A DNA stretch of 8,191 nt from JAOPZW01 sp034664395 (GCA_034664395.1 JAXDHQ010000001.1:1-8191); one strand, 5' to 3'; positions 1-6,284 are shown, numbered from the stretch's first letter. Notes: generated by a model not told the origin, from the sequence alone. Translations and numbers: made by a program.

Positions 1-91
1 GGCGGAGAGCGCCTGCGCCGGGAGCCGCGCGCCGCGCGCCGGCGGAGAGCGCCTGCGCCGGGAGCCGCGCGCCGCGCGCCGGCGAGAGCGC
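1..91. repeat. 40-bp GC-rich tandem repeat, two perfect copies plus a degenerate partial copy
   Basis: Bases 1-40 and 41-80 are identical. From 81 a third copy begins with one G missing (GGCGAGAGCGC against GGCGGAGAGCGC) and then diverges at about 91. The unit is almost pure G/C and contains GGCGC/GCGCC self-complementary stretches, so it could fold strongly as RNA. Forty is not a multiple of three, so this is unlikely to be a repeated protein segment. It lies just past the stop codon of the leftward gene ending at 112. The array touches the left window edge, so it may contain more copies outside. Confidence 0.85.
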
Positions 92-111
92 GCGAGCGCG
101 TCGCCGCCGCC

Positions 112-516
112 TCAGCGCCGAGCCTGAACCACCGGTACGCCGAAGCGGCGCTGCGCCTCGCCGGCGAGGTCGTCCTCGCGGTAGCGCGCGTCGTCCTCGT
201 CGCGCATGAAGACGACGACTTGGTCAGCCGGGTAGGTGGCGAGCGCGTCCTGGAGGGCGAGCAGCGGCTCGCTCTCCCCCGTCGTCGCCCGCGCCCGCGC
301 CGCTCCGGCCTCGCGCAGGGCGGCGGCGGTCCGCTCCGCGGCTGACTCGGCGTCGGCGATCGCCTCGTCGCTGTCGGACACCCAGAAGGCGACCGCGGAC
401 TCGTTGACGGCCGGCGAGACGACGAGCACCTCGGCGCCCTCGAGGTCGTCGTCGGGGAGGGCGCCGCGGACGTCGTCGGCGGACACCGGATCGGTGGCGA
501 GGACGAGGAGCTTCAC
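112..516 (-). CDS. Small UspA-like (Rossmann-type) hypothetical protein
   Basis: This 134-residue protein starts at GTG (514-516) and ends at TGA. It opens with a hydrophobic beta strand (KLLVLATDP, residues 2-10), has a second strand EVLVVSP (29-35), a long Ala/Glu/Arg-rich helix (about 50-72), and a late strand DQVVVFM (98-104) followed by an acidic stretch and VPVVQ near the end. This alternating alpha/beta pattern, with an 'EVLVVSPAVNES..FWVSD' segment, resembles short actinobacterial relatives of universal stress protein (UspA) domains. I see no clear GxxG-S/T ATP-binding loop, so nucleotide binding is doubtful. No Shine-Dalgarno sequence precedes the start. Instead TAGGAC lies 7 nt upstream (529-524), compatible with leaderless transcription. 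It is probably cytosolic, since there is no signal peptide. The next gene (566-982) has the same orientation 49 bp upstream. The specific role is unknown. Confidence 0.75.
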   Translation of the reverse strand: MKLLVLATDPVSADDVRGALPDDDLEGAEVLVVSPAVNESAVAFWVSDSDEAIADAESAAERTAAALREAGAARARATTGESEPLLALQDALATYPADQVVVFMRDEDDARYREDDLAGEAQRRFGVPVVQARR

Positions 517-523
517 GGCGGCG

Positions 524-529
524 GTCCTA
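524..529 (-). promoter_or_regulatory. Candidate -10 element (TAGGAC) for a leaderless transcript of the UspA-like gene
   Basis: TAGGAC on the minus strand ends 7 nt before the GTG start at 516, where an actinobacterial -10 would sit if transcription began at the start codon. No purine-rich ribosome binding site is visible between them. The hexamer is a weak match to TATAAT, and the call rests mainly on its spacing and on similar arrangements at other starts in this window. Confidence 0.3.
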
Positions 530-565
530 CCCCCGCCCCCGGCGGGACAAGCGAGCGCCTGCGCG

Positions 566-982
566 TCAGGCCTGCGTGAGGTCCTCGCGCCCGGCGGCCT
601 CCAGCAGCGCCCGGTAGCGCGGGATGACCGGCTTGGCCAGCGGCACGAGCTTGAGGATCTTGGCGACCGGCCCGCGCGCCGTGATCTCGCCGCGGGCGAG
701 CGCGATCGTGACGTTGACCTCGCCCAGCCACAGGCGATGGGCGGTGTCGGCCTCCATCGCCATCACCACCTCGGGCTCGGTCTGGGTGGCGCCGAGCTCG
801 ACCTGGCGCTCGCCCGCCTCGAGCATCCTGACGGTGAGCTGGGAGTCGGGATTGCGCAGGCGGTACTGCACGACGGTGTCGGTGCGCTGGAAGCGCGAGC
901 CCAGCTCGTCGTCGGCCACGATGTCCTGAAAGAGCTTGCCGAGGTGCGCGTACACCTCGTCGGCGTCCTTGAAGTAGGGCAT
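566..982 (-). CDS. SCP2 sterol-binding-domain protein
   Basis: This 138-residue protein starts at ATG (980-982). Its whole length fits one SCP2 (sterol carrier protein 2) lipid-binding domain. Visible features are an N-terminal helix (DADEVYAHLGKLFQDIVAD, about 6-24), beta strands carrying VVQYRLRNPDSQLTV (37-51) and VVMAMEADTAHRLWLGEVNVTIAL (72-95), and the typical C-terminal GEITARGPVAKILKLVPL stretch (98-115), followed by a helix ending in YRALLE. In this family the domain forms a hydrophobic pocket for lipids or acyl-CoA-like ligands; the actual ligand here cannot be told. There is no signal peptide or membrane segment, so it is probably cytosolic. It diverges from the glucose dehydrogenase gene across only 31 bp. 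There is no Shine-Dalgarno sequence; TAAGCT 8 nt upstream could be a leaderless -10. Confidence 0.88.
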   Translation of the reverse strand: MPYFKDADEVYAHLGKLFQDIVADDELGSRFQRTDTVVQYRLRNPDSQLTVRMLEAGERQVELGATQTEPEVVMAMEADTAHRLWLGEVNVTIALARGEITARGPVAKILKLVPLAKPVIPRYRALLEAAGREDLTQA

Positions 983-990
983 CGGCCGGC

Positions 991-996
991 AGCTTA
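991..996 (-). promoter_or_regulatory. Candidate -10 element (TAAGCT) for the SCP2 gene
   Basis: On the minus strand TAAGCT fits the TANNNT pattern. It ends 8 nt before the ATG at 982, with only GC-rich sequence and no ribosome binding site between, so the transcript may be leaderless. It lies inside the 31-bp divergent gap with the dehydrogenase gene. Confidence 0.35.
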
Positions 997-1000
997 GTGG

Positions 1001-1006
1001 TAGGCA
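1001..1006 (+). promoter_or_regulatory. Candidate -10 element (TAGGCA) for the glucose dehydrogenase gene
   Basis: TAGGCA ends 7 nt before the GTG start at 1014, and no Shine-Dalgarno sequence is present. The same GTAGG-N(9)-GTG arrangement occurs at the minus-strand gene starting at 516. The hexamer is a poor consensus match, so this is a spacing-based guess. Confidence 0.28.
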
Positions 1007-1013
1007 TCAGCGC

Positions 1014-1820
1014 GTGTCCGACAACAGCTTCAGCCTCCACACCCCCGACGCCCGCCTGCTCGACGGCCGTCGCGCCCTGGTCACCGGCGCGACGACCGGC
1101 ATCGGTCAGGGCGTCGCGTTCGAGCTCGCCGCCCACGGGGCGGCGGTGGCCATCAGCAACCTGCCGGGCGTCGGCGACGCGCCCGGCATGGCCGCCGCGA
1201 TCCAGCGCGCCGGCGGCCGCGCCGTCGCGGTCGACATGGACGTCAGCGCCGAGGACGACGTGCACCGCGCCTTCGCCGCGGCCCGCGAGGCCTTCGGCGG
1301 CCTCGACCTGCTGGTCAACAACGCCGGCATCGAGAAGCCCTTCGAGGTGGTCGACATGCCGCTGGCCGAGTGGGAGAGGGTCCTCGCCGTGAACCTCACC
1401 GGGACGTTCCTGTGCACGCGCGAGGCGGCGCGGATCATGCGCGCCGATGGCGCGCGCGGCGCGATCGTGATGATGTCGAGCGTCCACGAGGTCATCCCGT
1501 GGAAGCGCTTCAGCCACTACTGCGCCTCGAAGGGCGGGATGAAGCTCTTCGCCCAGTCGGTCGCGCGCGAGCTCGCGCCGCACGGCATCCGCGTCGTGTC
1601 GGTCGCGCCGGGGGCGATCGCGACGCCGATCAACCAGGCCGTCCTCGCGGACCCGGCCCAGCGGCACGAAGTCGAGGACGAGATCCCCCTCGGACGCTGG
1701 GGCGAGGTCTCCGACGTCGCCCGCGCGGTGGCCTGGGTCGCCTCCGATCAGGCCGAGTACGTGGTCGGCTCGACGCTGTTCGTCGACGGCGGGATGACGC
1801 TCTATCCACGCTTCGTCTGA
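1014..1820 (+). CDS. gdh: Glucose 1-dehydrogenase, short-chain dehydrogenase/reductase family
   Basis: This 268-residue classical SDR probably oxidises beta-D-glucose to glucono-1,5-lactone with NAD(P)+ (EC 1.1.1.47) in the cytosol. Visible motifs are the dinucleotide-binding TGATTGIG (24-31), NNAG (102-105), catalytic Asn127, Ser156, and YxxxK at Tyr169/Lys173. Beyond generic SDR features it shares with Bacillus glucose dehydrogenase the NNAGIEKP segment (Glu107 matching the substrate-site Glu), the MSSVHE..PW segment (His158), and the ending GGMTLYP (about 259-265). This makes the substrate call better than for an average SDR. The residues after the second beta strand (SNLPG, 48-52) lack the Tyr-Arg pair I recall in the Bacillus enzyme, so cofactor preference may differ. 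The start is GTG at 1014, chosen because it gives the full Rossmann fold plus a short N-terminal tail and lies next to a plausible -10. The DUF2630 gene follows after 16 bp. Another sugar or alcohol substrate remains possible. Confidence 0.9.
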   Translation: MSDNSFSLHTPDARLLDGRRALVTGATTGIGQGVAFELAAHGAAVAISNLPGVGDAPGMAAAIQRAGGRAVAVDMDVSAEDDVHRAFAAAREAFGGLDLLVNNAGIEKPFEVVDMPLAEWERVLAVNLTGTFLCTREAARIMRADGARGAIVMMSSVHEVIPWKRFSHYCASKGGMKLFAQSVARELAPHGIRVVSVAPGAIATPINQAVLADPAQRHEVEDEIPLGRWGEVSDVARAVAWVASDQAEYVVGSTLFVDGGMTLYPRFV

Positions 1821-1824
1821 GGAG

Positions 1825-1830
1825 TACGCT
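1825..1830 (+). promoter_or_regulatory. Candidate -10 element (TACGCT) for the DUF2630 gene
   Basis: TACGCT fits TANNNT and ends 6 nt before the ATG at 1837, suggesting a leaderless transcript separate from, or additional to, read-through from the dehydrogenase gene. A GGAG at 1821-1824 lies 12 nt from the ATG, which is long for a ribosome binding site, so the two explanations compete. Confidence 0.35.
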
Positions 1831-1836
1831 CGGTCG

Positions 1837-2082
1837 ATGGATGACACGAGCGTGATGAACCACATCGAGCAGCTCGTGAGCGAGGAGCACCGGCTGCTCG
1901 AGGCGCACTCCGAGGGCGACGGCCTGGGCCCCGAGGAGCACGGGCGCCTGGAGCGCATCCGCGTCGAGCTGGACAAGTACTGGGACCTGCTGCGCCAGCG
2001 CCGCGCCCGCGAGCGCGCCGGACTGGACCCCGACGACGCGTCCCTGCGCGACGACTCGACGGTGGAGCGCTACCTGCAGTAG
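1837..2082 (+). CDS. DUF2630 family protein
   Basis: This 81-residue acidic and basic helical protein matches the DUF2630 pattern: N-terminal HIEQLVSEEHRLLEAH (9-24), a middle helix GPEEHGRLERIRVELDKYWDLLRQRRARER (31-60), then an acidic linker and the characteristic ending STVERYLQ (74-81). The family is small, common in actinobacteria, and of unknown function. The heptad-like Leu/Ile spacing suggests a helical hairpin or short coiled coil. There is no signal peptide or transmembrane segment. The start ATG at 1837 is preferred because the second ATG at 1841 is out of frame. It follows the glucose dehydrogenase stop by 16 bp and converges with the membrane-protein gene ending at 2095. Confidence 0.88.
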   Translation: MDDTSVMNHIEQLVSEEHRLLEAHSEGDGLGPEEHGRLERIRVELDKYWDLLRQRRARERAGLDPDDASLRDDSTVERYLQ

Positions 2083-2097
2083 CGGCGCGCCGCGCTA
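2080..2097. terminator. GC-rich palindrome between convergent stop codons (possible bidirectional terminator)
   Basis: The 12-bp perfect palindrome GCGGCGCGCCGC (2082-2093) fills the gap between the two convergent TAG stops at 2080-2082 and 2095-2097. The stops themselves can extend the pairing if one base is bulged. No T-run follows on either strand, so a canonical intrinsic terminator is not supported. Its position makes some role at the 3' ends plausible. Confidence 0.3.
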
Positions 2098-2547
2098 CCG
2101 CCCGACCGTGCCGAGCGCCCGCCTCGCGGCGTCGGCGAGGCGCTGCACCTCGCCCGGGTCGGCCTTGGCGTTGACCGCGTCCGAGAGCTGGCGGACGGCG
2201 GCGACGACGGCGTCTGCCCGGCCGATGGCGCGCAGGTCGGCCATGTGCACATCGATGGCGTCCTGGGCGCGGGCGAGGTCGTCCACGGCGGCCTGGTACT
2301 CGGTCGGAGCGACGACGCCGCCCCCCTTGCGCACGCCCTGGGGGTACTCGGTGGCGACGAGCTCGACGCCCTCCTGCGCCTGCTTGAGCCCGATGCGCAG
2401 GTCGCCGATCTTGTCGGCCAGCGTCGGCGCCGGGGCGGTGGCGCGGCCGATGGCCAGGCCCGCCGCCAGCGCGACGATCGCCGCGCCGGCCGCCACCAGC
2501 GCGAGCGTGCGCATCGAGTTCCGGCCGGGCTGTCGGTAGAGGGACAT
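2095..2547 (-). CDS. Membrane-anchored small protein resembling an FTR1-associated extracytoplasmic domain
   Basis: The product has 150 residues: a short basic N-terminus, one hydrophobic segment (about 14-35, a signal anchor or uncleaved signal peptide) and an Ala/Asp-rich helical domain outside the membrane (about 40-150). The stretch TEYPQGVRKGGGVVAPTEY (66-84), followed by helices with ADPGEVQRLADAARRAL (129-145), resembles the module that precedes the permease in some larger bacterial FTR1 proteins ('EYP..V..G.VV...EY'). This similarity is recalled, not computed. The start ATG (2547-2545) overlaps the stop of the upstream HyuA-like gene by one base (TGATG), so translation is probably coupled; an in-frame Met12 is a less likely alternative start. 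As the last gene of the FTR1 operon, it may be an accessory iron-handling subunit at the outer face of the membrane. No heme or metal motif is obvious. Confidence 0.72.
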   Translation of the reverse strand: MSLYRQPGRNSMRTLALVAAGAAIVALAAGLAIGRATAPAPTLADKIGDLRIGLKQAQEGVELVATEYPQGVRKGGGVVAPTEYQAAVDDLARAQDAIDVHMADLRAIGRADAVVAAVRQLSDAVNAKADPGEVQRLADAARRALGTVGR

Positions 2548-4610
2548 CAGGAGACCACCGCGACGGCCGGTCCCTCGTGGCCGTCGAGGACCTCCTCGGC
2601 GGTCGCCATGAGGTCCTCCGGTCGCCGGGCGTCCGACAGGTCTACCACGTGCGGGCCGCAGACCAGCGACACGCGCGGGAGCAGCGTCGCCACGCCGAGG
2701 TTGACCGCGGTCTCGCGCACCGCCTCGCGCAGCGGGCCGAGCACGCCGTCGCCGTCGGCGGTGAGCACCCGCTTGGCGTGCTCGGCGAGCGCCACCGAGC
2801 CCAGGCCGTCGACCACGGCGACCGCGCCCGAGCCGTTCTGGCTGAACACGCGATAGAAGTCGTTGCGGGCCACGACGCCCAGCTCGCCCTCGCCGACGCC
2901 GAGCGCGGCGGCGGCCGCGCGCCGCTGTGCGTCCTCGCCGACCGGCTCGCGACTCGCTGCGCCCGACTCGAGCGCGACCGCACCGGTCGCCACGGCGCGC
3001 AGGATGCCCTCGCTCGCCTCGAAGCGCGTCTCGACCCGGACGGTCGGCGGAGCCGCGCCAGCGCGCACGCACGCGCGCTCGGCCTCGCGGGCGAGCTCCA
3101 CCGTGGCGCCCGGCCCCGAGCAGTGGCGGGCGATCTCGGCGCGCACGAGCGACAGGGCCGCGCCGATCGACGACAGGATCTCCGGGTGGGCGGGGCGCAC
3201 GCACTCGCGCCCCAGCGCCCGCGCCACCGCGGGCGCTAGCGCGGCGCCGGCGCCGCCGAGGGCGACGACCGGGACCTCGGGTCCGAAGTCGTGCGCGCGC
3301 GCCGCCTCGGCGACCGCCTGGGCGATCTTGGCCACGGCGGCCTCGAGCACGGCGCCCGCGGCCTGCTCGGGCGTGCGCCGCAGCCGCTCGCCCAGCGGCG
3401 CGAACGCGGCCAGCGCCGTCTCCGACCCGTCCAGCGCCTGCGCCGCGCACGTCGCGGTCAGCGCGTAGCGCTCGCCGCCCGCGGTCTCGACGGCCGCGTA
3501 CTCGGGGTCGCCGAGGCGCGGGGCGAGCAGCGCCAGCCGGGCGCCGGCGAAGGCGCCCGCCGGCGCGTAGCACGCGTAGGGCAGGCCGGCGACGTGGGCG
3601 CTGCGGGGGCCGACCTCGTCGACCCGGCGGCGGCCCAGGCGCGCCATCGACCCGCCGGCGGCGCCCACGACCCACGAGTCGACCGAGCGGATCGCCGTCG
3701 GACGGCCCATGACGCGCAGCGTGCGCATGACCGTGCGCCCGCCCTTCACGACCGAGACGTTCGAGCTCGTCCCCCCGCACTCGAGCACGATCGCGTCGGC
3801 GACCTCGAGCTGGTGCAGCGCCGCGGCGACGCCGGCCGCCGGGCCCGAGCCGATCGTGAACGAGGGGGCGCGGCGGAACGCCTCGACCGACATCGCACCG
3901 CCGTCGCCGCGCAGGACGAGCAGCGGCACGTCGACCCCGGCCTCGTGCAGGACGCGCGCCACGACGGTCGCGGTGCGCTGGACGACCGGCAGGATCGAGG
4001 CGTTGACCGCCGCGCTGATCGTCCGCGTCTCCAGCCCGTAGGTGCCGGTGAGCTCGTGGCCGGCGCACACCGGCAGGTCGAGCTCGCGCGCCCGCGCCGC
4101 CACCGAGCGCTCGTGCTCGGGCGCGTCGACGGCGAACGCGCCGCTGACGGCCACCGCAGTGCAGCCGGCGGCCTTCAGGCGCTCGAGCACGGCGTCGACG
4201 TCGCCGGCGTCGAGGCTGCCGGTCGCGTCGAGGAACGCGTGCTCGGTGTGGAGCACGCGCCCCGGGGCGAGCTTGACGTCGCCCACGTTCGTGCGCTTGC
4301 GGGCCAGGCGCAGCTCGGGCTCGATCCCGATGCCGATGACGCCGACGCGGGCGACGTCGCCCTCGAGCAGCGCGTTCATGGCCTGGGTGGTCGAGTAGGC
4401 GACGAGCTCGACGCGATCGCGGGCGTCGCCCAGGTCGCCGAGCAGCGCCCGCAGCGCCGTGGCCACGCCCTCGGCGACGCCGTCGCGCGCGGCGTGCGTC
4501 GTCGGCACCACGGCGTGCGCGCACAGGCGCAGCGGGTGCGCGGTGACCGCCACGGCCTTCGTGAACGTGCCGCCGACGTCGACGCCGACGCGGATTGGTT
4601 CGTCCGTCAT
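2547..4610 (-). CDS. Hydantoinase/oxoprolinase (HyuA)-like protein, variant active site
   Basis: This 687-residue protein has the ASKHA-type layout of HyuA/5-oxoprolinase proteins. VGVDVGGTFTK (8-18) is the N-terminal phosphate-binding strand. It is followed by STTQAMNALLEG (73-84), ISAAVNASILPVV (198-210), LRGDGG (233-238), IGSGPAAG (253-260), ECGGTSSNV (277-285), VGAAGG (315-320) and LGGAGA (451-456). The usual family forms are GGTFTD, DMGGTSTDV and QSNGG, so several acidic active-site positions are changed (Asp to Lys18, Glu277 and Asn284). I recall HyuA-like subgroups with such changes, so this looks like a subfamily signature rather than decay. The last 190 or so residues do not match the usual HyuA tail in any way I can recognise. 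No HyuB partner is present. The family performs ATP-dependent hydrolysis or carboxylation of cyclic amides and ketones; the substrate here is unknown. The start ATG overlaps the FTR1 stop by 4 bp (ATGA), with GGAG 11 nt upstream. Confidence 0.85.
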   Translation of the reverse strand: MTDEPIRVGVDVGGTFTKAVAVTAHPLRLCAHAVVPTTHAARDGVAEGVATALRALLGDLGDARDRVELVAYSTTQAMNALLEGDVARVGVIGIGIEPELRLARKRTNVGDVKLAPGRVLHTEHAFLDATGSLDAGDVDAVLERLKAAGCTAVAVSGAFAVDAPEHERSVAARARELDLPVCAGHELTGTYGLETRTISAAVNASILPVVQRTATVVARVLHEAGVDVPLLVLRGDGGAMSVEAFRRAPSFTIGSGPAAGVAAALHQLEVADAIVLECGGTSSNVSVVKGGRTVMRTLRVMGRPTAIRSVDSWVVGAAGGSMARLGRRRVDEVGPRSAHVAGLPYACYAPAGAFAGARLALLAPRLGDPEYAAVETAGGERYALTATCAAQALDGSETALAAFAPLGERLRRTPEQAAGAVLEAAVAKIAQAVAEAARAHDFGPEVPVVALGGAGAALAPAVARALGRECVRPAHPEILSSIGAALSLVRAEIARHCSGPGATVELAREAERACVRAGAAPPTVRVETRFEASEGILRAVATGAVALESGAASREPVGEDAQRRAAAAALGVGEGELGVVARNDFYRVFSQNGSGAVAVVDGLGSVALAEHAKRVLTADGDGVLGPLREAVRETAVNLGVATLLPRVSLVCGPHVVDLSDARRPEDLMATAEEVLDGHEGPAVAVVS

Positions 4611-5833
4611 GCGGCGGTGGTCTCCAATCGTCGCCGCCGCCGGGCCGGCTGCCACGCCAGCGCCCACAGCGCGCTGACGCCGAAGACGGCGAGCAGGACC
4701 GCTTGGACCACGAGCCCCTGCGTCGTCGGGTGCACGCCGGTGAGCTCGGCCAGGAAGACCGGCAGCCGCGGCCACGACACCGGGTTGGCGGCGACGAGGT
4801 CGGCCGACTGCAGCGAGCGCACCGCGTTGCCGGCGAACGCCACCGACAGCAGCAGCAGGACCGAAGCCCCCGTGACGAGCATCGGCTTGAGCGGGAGCTG
4901 GCGGCCGAGCTTGAGGATCGCGTAGCCCACCCCGCCGAGGGCGATCGCGGCGGCCACGGCGCCGAGCACGACCCACAGCTCCAGCCCGCGGGCGAAGAGC
5001 GCGAGCGCCTGGTAGAAGAGGACGGTCTCGAACCCCTCGCGGTAGACCGACGTGAAGCCGAGGCCGGCGAACGCCGCGGTCGTCCCCGCGGCCATCGCCG
5101 CCGCCACGCGCGCGCGCATGAACTCCATGCGGCGGCGATGCTCCAGCCGCGAGATGAGCCAGAAGCTCACGCCGATGAGCACCACCACCGCCAGCAGCGC
5201 GGTGACCGCCTCCAGCAGCTCGCGGCTGAGCGGCGCGATGTCGATGACCAGCGTCGCCAGGGCGAACGTCACCGCGGTGGCGCCGAGGGCGGCGAGCACG
5301 CCCCACGCCAGCGGGCGCTTGTAGTTCTGGGCGCTGCCCGCCGCCAGCGAGCCGAGCAGGATCGCGATGAGCAGGACCGCCTCGACCCCCTCGCGGAAGA
5401 GGATCGCGAACGAGAAGCCGAACGCGACCGCCGGCGCGGCGAGGCCCTTGCGGGCCAGCTCGCGATCGACGTCGAGCAGCCCCGCGCGGACCGCGGCCGC
5501 GTCGGCGCGGACCGTCGACAGCGAGTCGCCGTCGCGCATGTCGTTGCGCAGCCGCGCGAACTTGAACTCGTTGTCGAGCACGAGGTTCGGGTTGCGCAGG
5601 CGCAACGGGATCTCGACGAACTCGAAGTGGTCGAGGTAGGCGGTGCGGGCGAGCTTGTAGGCCTGGGCGCGATCGCCCTTCTTGTACGCCTCCAGCGCCT
5701 TGCTCACCATCACGCGCGCCTTGGCGATCTCCTGGCGGCCGCGCTCCAGGGAGGCGTCGGCCGCCGACGCCGGCGCGGCGACGGCGAGCAGCGAGGCGAG
5801 GACGAGCAGGAGGGCGGCGAGACGGCGGCTCAT
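4607..5833 (-). CDS. FTR1-family high-affinity iron permease with secreted N-terminal domain
   Basis: This 408-residue membrane protein has a signal peptide (1 to about 25, ending ASA), an extracytoplasmic helical domain (about 28-130) and seven predicted membrane segments (near 133-160, 175-196, 205-228, 245-280, 284-307, 316-336, 374-395). It ends in a basic cytoplasmic tail. The two REGxE iron-translocation motifs that define FTR1/EfeU permeases are both intact: REGVE (147-151) and REGFE (265-269). FTR1 proteins move ferric iron across the membrane, usually after oxidation by a partner. No multicopper oxidase or EfeB peroxidase gene is visible here. The N-terminal domain contains YLDHFEFVEIPL (66-77) and DGDSLSTVR (101-109), closely paralleling the lipoprotein encoded just upstream. 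The start ATG overlaps that lipoprotein's stop (ATGA), and its own stop overlaps the HyuA-like start. It is longer than plain EfeU because of the N-terminal domain. Confidence 0.93.
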   Translation of the reverse strand: MSRRLAALLLVLASLLAVAAPASAADASLERGRQEIAKARVMVSKALEAYKKGDRAQAYKLARTAYLDHFEFVEIPLRLRNPNLVLDNEFKFARLRNDMRDGDSLSTVRADAAAVRAGLLDVDRELARKGLAAPAVAFGFSFAILFREGVEAVLLIAILLGSLAAGSAQNYKRPLAWGVLAALGATAVTFALATLVIDIAPLSRELLEAVTALLAVVVLIGVSFWLISRLEHRRRMEFMRARVAAAMAAGTTAAFAGLGFTSVYREGFETVLFYQALALFARGLELWVVLGAVAAAIALGGVGYAILKLGRQLPLKPMLVTGASVLLLLSVAFAGNAVRSLQSADLVAANPVSWPRLPVFLAELTGVHPTTQGLVVQAVLLAVFGVSALWALAWQPARRRRRLETTAA

Positions 5834-6246
5834 GACTGCTTGAGCTTGGCCTCCGCCGTGGCGAGGTCGCCCTTGGCGTCCTCCACCATCTTGCGCACCT
5901 CGTCGACGGAGCCGCCATCCTTGATCCTGCCGCGGATCTTGGTCGAGAGCGTCTCCTCGAGCTCCTCCTTGAGCTCGTGGTCGACCTTCTCCAGCGGGCC
6001 CTCGACCTTCTCGAAGTGCTCCACGTAGCCCTCGGCGATCGTGTCGTCCGCCTTCTGGCGGTCGCCGCCGGCCAGCGCGGCGACGCCGGCGTCGAGCGCG
6101 TCGCGCACGCTGCCGATCTCCACCACGGCCTGGGCCGGGGTCGAGCCGGCCTCGGAGGTCTTCTGCTTCTCGTCGGATCCGCCGCAACCGGCGGCGGCAA
6201 GGGACATGGCGACGGCGAGCGAGACCGTGGCGTGACGGGCGTTCAT
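5830..6246 (-). CDS. Lipoprotein homologous to the FTR1 N-terminal domain; probable iron-uptake accessory
   Basis: This 138-residue protein has a lipoprotein signal: a basic and hydrophobic N-terminus with lipobox AAGC (lipidated Cys21), then a flexible GGSDEKQKTSEAGS linker. The rest (about 42-136) is one helical domain rich in Glu and Lys. Residues 43-85 align gap-free with residues 35-77 of the FTR1 protein encoded next, sharing GDR, YxxHFExVExPL and flanking positions. After a one-residue shift DGxS(x3)VR also matches (110-118). His77, Glu79 and Glu82 are conserved between the two and are candidate metal ligands. It is probably anchored outside the membrane and delivers or buffers iron for the permease; that role is inference. 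It is the first gene of the four-gene operon. AGGGAG, 12 nt before the ATG and inside a palindrome, is the only candidate ribosome binding site. Confidence 0.88.
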   Translation of the reverse strand: MNARHATVSLAVAMSLAAAGCGGSDEKQKTSEAGSTPAQAVVEIGSVRDALDAGVAALAGGDRQKADDTIAEGYVEHFEKVEGPLEKVDHELKEELEETLSTKIRGRIKDGGSVDEVRKMVEDAKGDLATAEAKLKQS

Positions 6247-6252
6247 GGCTAG

Positions 6253-6266
6253 TTAGGGCTCCCTAA
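6253..6266. promoter_or_regulatory. Perfect palindrome TTAGGG-CT-CCCTAA, candidate operator of the iron operon
   Basis: Two perfect 6-bp arms with a 2-bp centre lie 6 bp upstream of the lipoprotein start codon, in an A/T-containing patch of an otherwise GC-rich region. The half-sites TTAGG/CCTAA recall those of DtxR/IdeR iron-repressor boxes, but those boxes are 19 bp with a 9-bp centre between TTAGG and CCTAA, whereas here the centre is 4 bp. The regulator is therefore uncertain. On the minus strand the site includes AGGGAG, the likely ribosome binding site, so a bound protein or an RNA hairpin could block translation initiation. Confidence 0.45.
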
Positions 6267-6284
6267 TACGTGGACGGTGGCGGC

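Noticed and set aside
513..1976. Minus-strand frame of nearly 490 residues across the SCP2 and glucose dehydrogenase genes
   Set aside because: It is an antisense or off-frame shadow of three well-supported genes and has no coherent domain.
2548..4524. Long minus-strand open frame continuous with the small membrane protein, suggesting one protein of about 800 residues
   Set aside because: The upstream part is Arg/Ala/Gly-rich low-complexity translation of the HyuA-like gene in another frame. The real gene begins at the TGATG coupling site at 2547.
3291..6028. Long plus-strand open frames opposite the iron operon
   Set aside because: They encode Arg/His/Asp/Ala-rich sequences without recognisable domains and mirror the codon bias of the minus-strand genes, as expected for antisense frames in GC-rich DNA.
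5834..6187. N-terminal extension of the FTR1 frame
   Set aside because: It is an Arg/Gly-rich shadow of the lipoprotein gene. The signal peptide begins at the ATG at 5833, which overlaps the lipoprotein stop.
4611..6200. N-terminal extension of the HyuA-like frame, giving an apparent 1217-residue protein
   Set aside because: The extension is an out-of-frame reading of the FTR1 and lipoprotein genes. The VGVDVGGTFTK domain begins right after the ATG at 4610.
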